From Streptomyces sp. NBC_01478 (GTDB taxonomy: Bacteria; Actinomycetota; Actinomycetes; Streptomycetales; Streptomycetaceae), in NCBI RefSeq assembly GCF_036227225.1, contig NZ_CP109444.1:3949501-4013500 (forward strand): a DNA stretch of 64,000 bases, written 5' to 3'. The notes beneath the pieces are model-generated. The model was not told the DNA's origin, did not search any database, and saw only the letters and a list, made by a program, of their open reading frames with translations. Positions within the stretch are counted from its first letter, which is position 1, and each line of letters starts with the position of its first letter. Of the stretch, positions 16,297-24,028 are shown one piece after another. The position numbers were made by a program, and so were the translations under genes.

Positions 16297-18309
16297 CTAC
16301 CGCGACTCCGTGAGCTGCCCGGTGCTGTTGTCCTGCGAGCGGTGGAGGTAGGTGTATGAGCCGCCGTGGGCCATCAGCTCGTGGTGGGTACCGGCTTCGA
16401 CGAGGCGACCGTGGTCCAGTACGAGGATACGGTCGGCGTCCCGGGCGAGGTTCAGATCGTGAGTGATCATGATAGTGGTACGCCCCCGCATCAGGCGGCG
16501 CAGCGGTTCGACGACCCGGCGCGCTGTCGGCGCGTCCAGGCCGGTGGTGGGCTCGTCGAGGACGAGTACCGGCGCGTCGCGGAGCATCGCGCGGGCGATG
16601 GCGATGCGTTGGAGCTGGCCGCCGGAGAGTTCCGCGGTGTGCGGGTCGATCGGCGTGCCGTAGCCGTCGGGGAGGGCGGCGATGAACTCATGCGCGTCGG
16701 CGTCGCGGGCGGCCTGGACGACGTCGGTGCCGGAGGCGCCCGGCCGGCCGCAGGCGATGTTCTCGTGGATGGAGTCGTGCAGGATGAGCGTCTCCTGAGG
16801 CAGCAGGGCGACGTTTTCCCGCAGGAACTCCACCGGCAGCCGGTCCAGGGGGACCCCGTCCAGCCGGACCAGCCCGGCAGCCGGGTCGTAGAAGCGCAGC
16901 AGCAGCTTGGAGACGGTGGACTTGCCGGCCCCGCTCGCGCCGGTGACCAGGACCAGTTCACCGGGACGGGCCGTGAACGACACCGCGCTGAGGGAGTCCT
17001 TGGCAGCGCCGGGGTAGCGGAAGCCGACCTGGTGGAACTCGATCTCGCCGCGCACCCGGCGCAGCTCGACCGCGCTGCCGGGTGCCGGGTCGGTGACGGC
17101 GGCCCGGGCGTCGAGGATCTCCAGCAGCCGCTCGGCGCCGGCGGTGGCGGCGGTCAGGGTCAGGCCGAGCTGGCCGAGGGAGCGGATCGGCGGGTACAGG
17201 TAGCCCAGGAAAGCGGCGAAGGCCAGCAGTTGACCGATGGTCATCCGGCCCTTGGAGATCTCCCAGGCGCCGAGCCCGATCACGATGAGCACGCAGAGCG
17301 TCTCGACGACCTCGACGAGCTGTTCGTAGAGCTCGCTGAGGCGGGCGCCGGTCACCGAGGCGCGCATCCAGGCGCGGGCCTCGCGGCGCAGCCGCTTCTC
17401 CTCGGCCCGACCTCGGTTGTAGGCCTGGGTCAGGACGATGTGGCCGAGTGACTCCTCGACCACCGAGGTGATCGCACCGTCGGCGACCCGCTCCTGCCGG
17501 GCGACGATCTTGATGCGACCGGAGAACCGCTTGGCGGCCAGCCAGAACAGCGGGGCCAGCGTGAAGGTGGCCAGCGCGAGATCCCAGCGCAGATAGAGCG
17601 CGGCGGCGGAGAAGAGCACCGTGCTGAAGACGGCTGAGACGGTACCGACCGCACCGGAGACCACCATCTGCTCGATCGACTCGACGTCCCCGGTGAGACG
17701 CTCGACCAGATCGCCGGTGCGGTGACGGCTGAAGAAGTCGGGCGGGAGGGTCTGAACGTGGGCGAAGACCTTCTCCCGCAGCCGCATCACAAAGCGTTCG
17801 GCGGTCCAGACCGCGAGCGAGTTGCCGATGTAACCGACGAACGCGCCGAGCAGCGCCGCGGTGAACCACATGCTGGCCGGGGCCCAGAACGCGGAGAGCG
17901 AACCGGCCTGGAGCGCGTTGTCGGTCAGTTCGCTGAACAGCAGGATCGACGCTGTCTCGGCGAGGGCCGCAAGCACCACACAGACGCAGATCAGCACCAG
18001 CCAGGAGCGGTCCCCCTTGGTCAGCGGCCAGAAACGGCTGACCGCCTGGCGGACCGGGACGCCTGCGTGGACCGCCGGCTCCGCCCGGGTCTGTTCCTGA
18101 TCCGGAACGGTCTCGTAGGCGCTGCCGTGGCCGACCCCGTCGTGCTCGGTCCCGTCACGGTCGGCCCCACCGTGGTCGGCGCTGTCCATGACGGGGCGCC
18201 GGTGACGGCCGTGCACACGGTTGCGCGGGGAGCCGCCGCGCCGGCCGGTCGACCGGGCGGGCTCCGGTTCGACCACGCGGAACTGCATGGTCGGCTGGTC
18301 TCCGAGCAT
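16297..18309 (-). CDS. ABC exporter half-transporter (membrane and ATPase domains fused)
   Basis: 670 residues from the ATG at 18309, preceded by GAGGGAAG. The first ~95 residues are hydrophilic with a His/Asp-rich part (HGRHRRPVMDSADHGG). An exporter-type membrane domain (about residues 100-400) with six predicted helices follows, then an ATPase domain with Walker A GASGAGKST, signature LSGGQLQRIAIARA, Walker B VLVLDEPTTGLD and H-loop ITHD. No peptidase C39 domain is present, so a substrate would be exported without leader cleavage by this protein. It lies 106 bases after the 48-residue peptide gene with a hairpin between, so it is a good candidate to export that peptide. It should act as a homodimer. 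Confidence 0.9.
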   Translation of the reverse strand: MLGDQPTMQFRVVEPEPARSTGRRGGSPRNRVHGRHRRPVMDSADHGGADRDGTEHDGVGHGSAYETVPDQEQTRAEPAVHAGVPVRQAVSRFWPLTKGDRSWLVLICVCVVLAALAETASILLFSELTDNALQAGSLSAFWAPASMWFTAALLGAFVGYIGNSLAVWTAERFVMRLREKVFAHVQTLPPDFFSRHRTGDLVERLTGDVESIEQMVVSGAVGTVSAVFSTVLFSAAALYLRWDLALATFTLAPLFWLAAKRFSGRIKIVARQERVADGAITSVVEESLGHIVLTQAYNRGRAEEKRLRREARAWMRASVTGARLSELYEQLVEVVETLCVLIVIGLGAWEISKGRMTIGQLLAFAAFLGYLYPPIRSLGQLGLTLTAATAGAERLLEILDARAAVTDPAPGSAVELRRVRGEIEFHQVGFRYPGAAKDSLSAVSFTARPGELVLVTGASGAGKSTVSKLLLRFYDPAAGLVRLDGVPLDRLPVEFLRENVALLPQETLILHDSIHENIACGRPGASGTDVVQAARDADAHEFIAALPDGYGTPIDPHTAELSGGQLQRIAIARAMLRDAPVLVLDEPTTGLDAPTARRVVEPLRRLMRGRTTIMITHDLNLARDADRILVLDHGRLVEAGTHHELMAHGGSYTYLHRSQDNSTGQLTESR

Positions 18310-18365
18310 GGTCAACGTTCTTCCCTCATTCCATTTCGCTGCCTGCGGAATCCGCGCAACCACCA

Positions 18366-18401
18366 AGGGCGGGCCCCGGCGCAATGCCGAAGGCCCGCCC
18401 T
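18366..18401 (-). terminator. Hairpin between the peptide gene and the ABC exporter
   Basis: Perfect 10-bp stem (18366-18375 with 18392-18401; AGGGCGGGCC / GGCCCGCCCT) and a 16-base loop, with no T run. Its place, just after a small highly translatable ORF and before the exporter, suits an attenuator that keeps peptide mRNA above exporter mRNA. Confidence 0.7.
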
Positions 18402-18415
18402 CCGGTGTCAATTCA

Positions 18416-18562
18416 TCAGCCGCCGATGGGGCGACGGTGAGCGGCCTGCAGCATGCGGGCCCGGGCGGCCGCCCGCTGCTTACGCTCCAGGACGGCGTTC
18501 CGCCGCGCCTGCGCCGCGCGCCTGGCAGCCGCCGCGGGGGTGATGATCTTGCTGATAGCCAT
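18416..18562 (-). CDS. 48-residue Ala/Arg-rich cationic peptide, candidate leaderless secreted peptide
   Basis: Too short for usual gene calling. The ATG at 18562 follows an AGGAGAA ribosome site, and the frame ends at a TGA followed directly by a second in-phase signal region and a hairpin. Composition: 15 Ala, 10 Arg, 2 Lys, one Glu, no Asp and no Cys, net charge about +11. Residues 1-9 are MAISKIITP. Residues 10-41 (AAAARRAAQARRNAVLERKQ and onward) can form one amphipathic helix, and the end is HRRPIGG. No Sec signal, no twin-glycine leader and no Cys/Ser/Thr core for lanthionines. It sits between a MacB-like ABC system and an ABC exporter in one orientation. I infer an exported antimicrobial or signalling peptide; a regulatory leader ORF or nucleic-acid-binding peptide remains possible. 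Confidence 0.65.
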   Translation of the reverse strand: MAISKIITPAAAARRAAQARRNAVLERKQRAAARARMLQAAHRRPIGG

Positions 18563-18661
18563 GGAAATTCTCCTCATTCTTTTCTTTTTCTCGAACTGAA
18601 CACGGTGTTTCTTTTTTTGCCTCGGCCATTCGGCTTTGACAAACTTGGGGAGGGTGCCGGT
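18563..18661 (-). promoter_or_regulatory. A-rich leader and probable promoter of the peptide gene
   Basis: About 100 bases between the permease stop and the peptide start, far poorer in GC than its surroundings. The minus strand reads TTGTCA early, then purine-rich tracts (GGCAAAAAAAGAAAC, GAGAAAAAGAAAAGAATGAG) before AGGAGAA. Such an unstructured leader favours strong translation. An exact -10 box cannot be chosen. Confidence 0.45.
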
Positions 18662-19948
18662 CTAGGAAGGTGCCCGGAGCGCGTCCACAGGTTCCATCCG
18701 GGCGGCGCGCAGCGACGGGTAGAGACCGGCGAGCAGGCCGACAAGGGCTCCGGCGAGCGGGGCGCCGAGGGCGAGGTTCATGTCCAGGACCGGGGTCCAC
18801 TCCTTGAAGACGGCGACACACACCACGACGGCGATGCCCAGGGCCGCGCCGACGATGCCGCCGAGCAGGCCGATCGTCGTCGACTCCAGGAGGAACTGGC
18901 CGGCCACCTGTCGTCGCGAGGCGCCCAGCGCGCGCCGCAGCCCGATTTCGCCGACCCTTTCCATCACCGTCACCAGGGTGACGTTGGCGATGCCGATCGC
19001 GCCCACTACCAGCGAGACCAGGCCGAGGACGAGGAAAAGGCCGTTGACGTCGTTCTGGACACCGTTTCGAGCCTTGGACAGGTCGGCCGGCGCCGCCACG
19101 GCGAGGGAGTTCTGCTGCCCGGGGGCCAGGGCGATCGGAGCCTGGCGTGCCACCTGCCGGGCCGCGCCGAGCGCGGTGTTGATGAGCACTTGGGTGACGT
19201 CCTCCAGGCCGAGGCGGTCCGCTGCGGTGGTGGGCGGGAGCATCACAGCGGTGGACAGGCGCTGCTCGCGCCTGATGCCGCCGAGGATGCCGATGACGGT
19301 GTACGACTGGCCCCGGAAGAAGATCGCCGGGGAGTCCTCCACCCGCTTGATGCCGAGCAGCCGTGCCGCTTGGTCGCCGAGGACCGCCACCTGGGCGTGC
19401 CGGGCGATGTCGCCGGCGTCGTAGAACCGCCCGGAGGTCATCGCACCGCGTACCCCGGCGGGCAGGCCTGCCGAGGCGGCCACCACGGCCAGGGTCTGGC
19501 CGGAGACGTCGCCGGGCGCTTTCACGTCGTTGGACCGCACCTGGACGCTGTTGGTCAGTGGGGAGTCGGCGAGGGCGGCGGCCGAGTCCACGCCGGCCAG
19601 CCGCCGGACGGCGTCGGTCCCCGACCAGTCCACCAGTGGCTCGTCGTCCGAGCCGGCCGCCACAGACGGCACGGTCACAGTCACCGAGGTCGCGGTGAGC
19701 GCGTCGAACCGGCCGACGATCTGGTTGCCGGCCGTGGAGGCCACCCCGATGGTGATGACCAGCGTGGTGATGCCGAGCACGGTGCCGAGTGTGGTCAGGG
19801 CGGACCGTACGGGGCGGGCCATGACGCCCGCGAGAGCTTCCGTCCACAGGTCCCGGGGGTCCATCCAGGGGCGTTCGATGCGGGTCCCGGCCGGTGTCGC
19901 CTTCGCCCTCGTCCGTGCCCTCCCCAGCGCCCTCGTCGCGAGTTTCAC
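18662..19948 (-). CDS. MacB/FtsX-type ABC transporter permease
   Basis: 428 residues from the GTG at 19948, which overlaps the upstream ATPase stop by four bases. One N-terminal helix near residues 45-65 (ALTTLGTVLGITTLVITIGV), a large extracytoplasmic domain of about 200 residues, then three C-terminal helices with the FtsX/MacB signature region (VTVMERVGEIGLRRALGASR before helix 3) and a final YPSLRAARMEPVDALR. With the ATPase and adaptor it forms a tripartite MacB-like pump. In bacteriocin loci such pumps often give self-protection; here that role is inferred from the adjacent peptide. Confidence 0.9.
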   Translation of the reverse strand: MKLATRALGRARTRAKATPAGTRIERPWMDPRDLWTEALAGVMARPVRSALTTLGTVLGITTLVITIGVASTAGNQIVGRFDALTATSVTVTVPSVAAGSDDEPLVDWSGTDAVRRLAGVDSAAALADSPLTNSVQVRSNDVKAPGDVSGQTLAVVAASAGLPAGVRGAMTSGRFYDAGDIARHAQVAVLGDQAARLLGIKRVEDSPAIFFRGQSYTVIGILGGIRREQRLSTAVMLPPTTAADRLGLEDVTQVLINTALGAARQVARQAPIALAPGQQNSLAVAAPADLSKARNGVQNDVNGLFLVLGLVSLVVGAIGIANVTLVTVMERVGEIGLRRALGASRRQVAGQFLLESTTIGLLGGIVGAALGIAVVVCVAVFKEWTPVLDMNLALGAPLAGALVGLLAGLYPSLRAARMEPVDALRAPS

Positions 19949-20709
19949 TCGGGCTCCTGGGTGAGGCGGCCGTCGGTGATGCGGACACGCTGGCCCGCGC
20001 GGCGGCTGACCGTCTCGTCGTGGGTGATGAGCACCAGGGTCATGCCCTGGGCGCACAGGTCGTCGAAGAGTTCCAGCACGGAGAGGGTGTTCTCGCTGTC
20101 CAGGTTGCCGGTCGGCTCGTCGCAGAGCAGCAGCGCGGGATCGCTGATCAACGCCCGTGCGATGGCGACGCGTTGGCGTTCGCCGCCGGAGAGCCGGTCG
20201 GGCCTGAAGCCCGACCGGTGCCCGAGCCCGACCCGGTCCAGCGCCTCCCGGGCGCGGGCCAGACGGGTCCCGCGGCCGAGCCCCGGGCGTGGCCTGCGGT
20301 ACGCCTCGGCCAGCATGACGTTCTCGTCGACGGTGCGGTACGGCAGGAGGTGGAAGGACTGGAACACGAACCCGATACGACTGCCGCGCAGCGCGGTGCG
20401 TTCGAGGTCGCCGAGCCCGGTGGTCTCGACGCCGTCGAGCCGGTAGGTACCGGAGGTGGGACGGTCGAGCAGGCCCAGCGTGTTGAGCAGCGTCGACTTC
20501 CCCGAGCCGGAAGGGCCGACGATCGAGAGGTGCTCGCCGCGCCGAACGGTCAGGTTCACACCGCGCAGCGCGTGCACCGGGGGTTCGGAGTCAAAGGTCC
20601 GATCCACACCGGTGAGTTCGATGACGGCGTCCGGGTCACCGCCGTCGTCCTCCGGTGCGGCACCCTCGGTCGTCGGAACCATGGCGGCTGGGGCGGTGCC
20701 CGGGGTCAT
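19945..20709 (-). CDS. ABC transporter ATP-binding protein (MacB/LolD type)
   Basis: 254 residues, ATG overlapping the adaptor stop by four bases (ATGA). An N-terminal extension of about 28 residues precedes the ATPase: Walker A GPSGSGKST, Q-loop FVFQSFHLLPYRTVDENV, signature LSGGERQRVAIARA, Walker B LLLCDEPTGNLD, H-loop ITHD. The ENV and GNLD forms are typical of LolD/MacB ATPases. It is translated together with the permease. Confidence 0.92.
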   Translation of the reverse strand: MTPGTAPAAMVPTTEGAAPEDDGGDPDAVIELTGVDRTFDSEPPVHALRGVNLTVRRGEHLSIVGPSGSGKSTLLNTLGLLDRPTSGTYRLDGVETTGLGDLERTALRGSRIGFVFQSFHLLPYRTVDENVMLAEAYRRPRPGLGRGTRLARAREALDRVGLGHRSGFRPDRLSGGERQRVAIARALISDPALLLCDEPTGNLDSENTLSVLELFDDLCAQGMTLVLITHDETVSRRAGQRVRITDGRLTQEPE

Positions 20710-22196
20710 TCGCCCACCACCACCTTGTCGCCCTGCTCCAGCGTGCCGCTGGTCGGCTTGACCTCGACGAGACCGGCCGCGGAGAGCCCGACGGTGACAC
20801 GGACGTCGCTCAGTCTGCCGCCGCGCTCGACCTGCACCCGGACGTTTCCGTCGGACGAGGTGCGGATCGCGGCGAGCGGTACGACCAGCACCTTGCCGTC
20901 CGAGGCGCCGATCTTGATGGTCACCTTCACCGCGGCTTCGGCCTCGTCGGCCAGTTCGCCGGAGTTGGGTACGGAGATCCGCAGCTGGACCGGGGCCGAG
21001 GAGTCGGTAGCGGAGGTGCCGGCGGATTCGCTCCCGGTGTCCCCCGAGGTCGTCCCCGTGGATCCCTCGCTGTCCCCGTCCGAGCCCGTCGCCGTGGTCG
21101 TCGAGGACGCGGCGTCGGCGCCGAGCGCCGACACCGTGCCGGCCGCCTTCTTGCCGTCCGTCGTCGTCAGCTCGACGGCCATGCCCTTCCGCAGCAGTTC
21201 GGCGTCCGCGCCGGGGACGACCGCCTGCACCTCCAGGTCGGAGCTGGTCACGGTGCCGATCGGGCCGGACGCGGTGTCCCCCGTCTTCACCGTCACCTTG
21301 TTCAGCCGTACGGGCAGCTTCGGGAAGAAGACGACCTCGCCGGCCGGGACCTTCGTCCCATAGGAGGCCTGGAAGGTGCTGAGCGCGGCGTTCGCCATGT
21401 TCAGCGCCTTCTTCGCGGATTCGAGCTGCAGTTGGTGGATCTGCGCGTCGGTGCTGGACTGCGGGTTCGGCGAGCTCGCACTGCCGCTCGCGCCCGCATC
21501 CGTCCCCGCCGCTGTCCCTGTCTCCGTTTCGTCGCCGCTGCTGCTGCTCGCGCTGTTGGTCGTGAGCAGCGTCTGCTGGGCGGCGGACACCGCCTGCTGC
21601 AACTGGCCCAGTTGCTGCTCGTCGTCCGCGCTGGGCTTCTGGGCCTCGTACCCCTTGCTCGAGTACCAGCTGGTGACCGCCGCCGCGGTGCCCTGGCCGT
21701 AGTTGCCGCTGATCGATCCGGAAAAGAATCCGAGCCGGTGCAACGCTTTCTGGAGCTGCTTCACATCGTCGCCGGAGGCACCTGGGCCCAGCGCCCGGTA
21801 CATCGGTACGGTTCCGCTCAGCGCGAGCACCGGACGGCCGTTGACCGCCATCAGTACGTCGCCCTCCTTGACCTTGGTACCGGCGACCGGTGCCTTGGTG
21901 ATCCGCTGCTCCGCGCCCTCGCCGCCGGCGGTCGCGGACGCTCCGGTGCCCACCGCGCCGGCCAGCGCGAGCGGACGCGGCGAGGCGAACTCGACGGACC
22001 CCGACGCCACCACGGTCGCGGTGAGGGACTGCCGCTGGACGGCCACGGTCACCGGGCCGGCCTTCGGCGCGGTGTGCGCGGCGGCGGCGTCGGCGGGCGA
22101 GCGCACCTGCGTGCCGGCGATCCAGCCGCCCGCGCCGACCAGGACCACCGCGCCGACCAGCGCGCCCAGGTGCTTACGGCTGCTGAACCGGCTCAT
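20706..22196 (-). CDS. HlyD/MFP-like periplasmic-adaptor-type protein with peptidoglycan-binding domain
   Basis: 496 residues from the ATG at 22196 (ATGA overlap with the lipoprotein stop). One N-terminal membrane anchor (about residues 10-30), then a biotinyl/lipoyl-like half with ASGSVEFASPRPLALAG and APVAGTKVKEGDVLMAVNGR. A peptidoglycan-binding repeat follows (GDDVKQLQKALHRLGF, then GNYGQGTAAAVTSWY), then a coiled-coil region (about residues 190-290), the second lipoyl half (AGEVVFFPKLPVRLNKVTVK) and beta domains ending in GDKVVVGE. Two Ser/Gly/Thr-rich linkers interrupt it. It should connect the MacB-like pump to the cell wall. Confidence 0.88.
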   Translation of the reverse strand: MSRFSSRKHLGALVGAVVLVGAGGWIAGTQVRSPADAAAAHTAPKAGPVTVAVQRQSLTATVVASGSVEFASPRPLALAGAVGTGASATAGGEGAEQRITKAPVAGTKVKEGDVLMAVNGRPVLALSGTVPMYRALGPGASGDDVKQLQKALHRLGFFSGSISGNYGQGTAAAVTSWYSSKGYEAQKPSADDEQQLGQLQQAVSAAQQTLLTTNSASSSSGDETETGTAAGTDAGASGSASSPNPQSSTDAQIHQLQLESAKKALNMANAALSTFQASYGTKVPAGEVVFFPKLPVRLNKVTVKTGDTASGPIGTVTSSDLEVQAVVPGADAELLRKGMAVELTTTDGKKAAGTVSALGADAASSTTTATGSDGDSEGSTGTTSGDTGSESAGTSATDSSAPVQLRISVPNSGELADEAEAAVKVTIKIGASDGKVLVVPLAAIRTSSDGNVRVQVERGGRLSDVRVTVGLSAAGLVEVKPTSGTLEQGDKVVVGE

Positions 22197-23167
22197 GCGT
22201 TGTCGCCGTAGTACGGGTGGGCCTTCTCCTTGGGGAAGTACGCGGCCCGGAACTTCTTGCCGCACTCCAGGTCCTTCAGGGAGAGGTCGATCTCCTTGGT
22301 GAGCAGCGGCAGCGCCTCCGCCTTGGACATGCTGAAGTGGTTCTCCGGCACGTTCTGCTCCATCCGCACCATGTCGGGCATACCGGTCGGCTGGGTGGTG
22401 CTGACCGGGATGCCCTGTGCCTTCAGGCAGGTGGCGTACCCCTGGGCGAGCTGCACCAGTTGGGCGTCGCCGTTGAGCTCGAGACCGTTCGCGCGGTTCG
22501 CCTCCGCCTTGGCGTTCTCCGCCTTTTTCTGCTCGGCGGCGCTCAGCGCGTGTCCGTTCACGGCTATCGACGCCTTGAGTTCGCAGCCGCCGATCTTCTC
22601 GTCCGCCTTGGACTTGGCCTGGGGGCCCGCCAGCGCCTCCTGGTACGCCTTCTGCTGGGCGGGGGTGAGCCCCTTCTCGTCGTCGTCGGCGACGGCGTCG
22701 GTCCGCTTTTCTCCCACCTTCCCTCCGGGGTTGCTGAAGGGGGCATTGGGGTCGTCGGGGTAGACGGCGGCGGCGTAGTTGCCGAACCCGTACTTCTCCC
22801 GGGACTTCTTCGCCGCCGCGTAGTCCTCCGCGTCCAGCCCGGCGAAGGAGTCGTCGCCGCTCGCCGTCACCACGTGCGGTGTGTAGGTGAAGCCCTGCTT
22901 CTTCATGCAGGCCGCGAGGGTGTTCTGCTGGATGTACGTCTTCTTGGTCTCGGCGTCCGCGCCGTCCGGGACGGTGAGCTGCACTGCCCCGTCGGCGTTC
23001 GTCGTACTGTCGTTCGCCGCGTTCGCACCGCCGGCCGTGGAGTCGGAGCTCGCGCCGGTCTTGTCGCTCGAACCGCCGCAGGCGGCCAGGACCGGCAGCA
23101 GGCCGATCACCAGGGCGGTCGCCACGGAAACGCGGCCCCTCTTCGGCATGCTCTTTTGTGCGTTCAT
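22193..23167 (-). CDS. Lipoprotein, first gene of the pump operon
   Basis: 324 residues; the ATG at 23167 lacks a clear ribosome site and Met7 (weak AAGAG upstream) is a possible start. The signal ends in the lipobox LAAC, so the mature protein starts at that Cys and is anchored outside. It has a Ser/Asn/Thr-rich spacer followed by helical charged sequence with three further Cys (LAACMKKQGF, GGCELK, ATCLKAQGI), and ends near DLECGKKFRAAYF. Such lipoproteins are regularly found before HlyD-like/ABC genes in Streptomyces. It may be a binding or sensing component; no family motif is visible. Confidence 0.8.
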   Translation of the reverse strand: MNAQKSMPKRGRVSVATALVIGLLPVLAACGGSSDKTGASSDSTAGGANAANDSTTNADGAVQLTVPDGADAETKKTYIQQNTLAACMKKQGFTYTPHVVTASGDDSFAGLDAEDYAAAKKSREKYGFGNYAAAVYPDDPNAPFSNPGGKVGEKRTDAVADDDEKGLTPAQQKAYQEALAGPQAKSKADEKIGGCELKASIAVNGHALSAAEQKKAENAKAEANRANGLELNGDAQLVQLAQGYATCLKAQGIPVSTTQPTGMPDMVRMEQNVPENHFSMSKAEALPLLTKEIDLSLKDLECGKKFRAAYFPKEKAHPYYGDNA

Positions 23168-23335
23168 GGTGGATGAGGCTGGACCCGCGGTGTGATGGGA
23201 ACTGGCCCGGAGTGTGATCAAACGGCAACAGCCGATGGGCGGCGACAGGACGCCGGGTCCGCTCACCCGCCCGCGAGTATGTGATCGTCCGGTAACAGCA
23301 CCGGCCTGGCCTGGTGTTGTACGGATACTGAGCAC
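23168..23335. promoter_or_regulatory. Divergent promoter region, pump operon and two-component operon
   Basis: 168 bases separate the two outward starts, so both promoters lie here. An imperfect inverted repeat (about 23293-23321, AACAGCACCGG and CCTGGTGTTGT arms) lies just upstream of the response-regulator start and could be its operator. Assignment is tentative. Confidence 0.45.
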
Positions 23336-24028
23336 ATGCCACGTGTCCTGCTCATCGAAGACGACCGCGCTGTTCGTGAGGGTGTCCGACTCGCGCTGCG
23401 CCGCCAGGGGCACGACGTCGCCGCCGCCGGGACGGGTGAGGACGGGCTGGAACAGCTGCGGTCGTTCCGGCCGGACGTCGTGGTGCTCGATCTGATGCTG
23501 CCCGGCATGTCCGGGCTCGATGTGTGCCGCCGTATCCGCGGGGCCGACGACCAGGTTCCGATCATCATGGCGACCGCCCGGGGCGACGACGTGGACATCG
23601 TGGTCGGCCTCGAAGCGGGAGCCGACGACTACGTCGTCAAGCCCGTCCAGGCCCGCGTGCTCGAAGCCCGTATCCGTGCCGTCCTTCGACGGGTTGGCGG
23701 CACACCCTCCGACGGAACCACGCCGAAGACAGAAACCCATGGAGAACTGACCATCGACCGGGCCGCGTTGACCGTCACCCACCAAGGCGCACCGGTCGCC
23801 CTCGCTCCCTCCGAACTACGGCTCCTGCTGACCCTCTCCGCCTCGCCCGGTCAGGTGTTCAGCCGGCAGCAACTGCTGGAAGCCGTCTGGGAGCACAGCT
23901 ACCACGGTGACTCACGGCTGGTGGACGCCTGCGTCAAACGGCTGCGCACCAAGATGGGTGAGCCTCCGGGACAGCCGCGCTACATACAGACCGTGCGCGG
24001 CTTCGGCTACCAGTTCAGATCACGGTGA
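23336..24028 (+). CDS. OmpR-family response regulator
   Basis: 230 residues. Receiver domain: acidic pair in VLLIEDDRAV (Asp9, Asp10), phospho-acceptor Asp52 in VVVLDLMLPGMSG, Thr in IIMATA, Lys in DDYVVKP. Residues about 130-230 are a winged helix with ELRLLLTLSASPGQVFSRQQ and the closing VRGFGYQF. It overlaps the kinase gene by four bases (GTGA). In context it should control the divergent pump/peptide operon in response to envelope damage or to the peptide; this is inference. Confidence 0.93.
   Translation: MPRVLLIEDDRAVREGVRLALRRQGHDVAAAGTGEDGLEQLRSFRPDVVVLDLMLPGMSGLDVCRRIRGADDQVPIIMATARGDDVDIVVGLEAGADDYVVKPVQARVLEARIRAVLRRVGGTPSDGTTPKTETHGELTIDRAALTVTHQGAPVALAPSELRLLLTLSASPGQVFSRQQLLEAVWEHSYHGDSRLVDACVKRLRTKMGEPPGQPRYIQTVRGFGYQFRSR

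Noticed and set aside
18416..18562. Lanthipeptide, lasso or thiopeptide precursor
   Set aside because: The peptide has no Cys and almost no Ser/Thr in its core, and no cyclase, dehydratase, protease or RRE-like gene is nearby.
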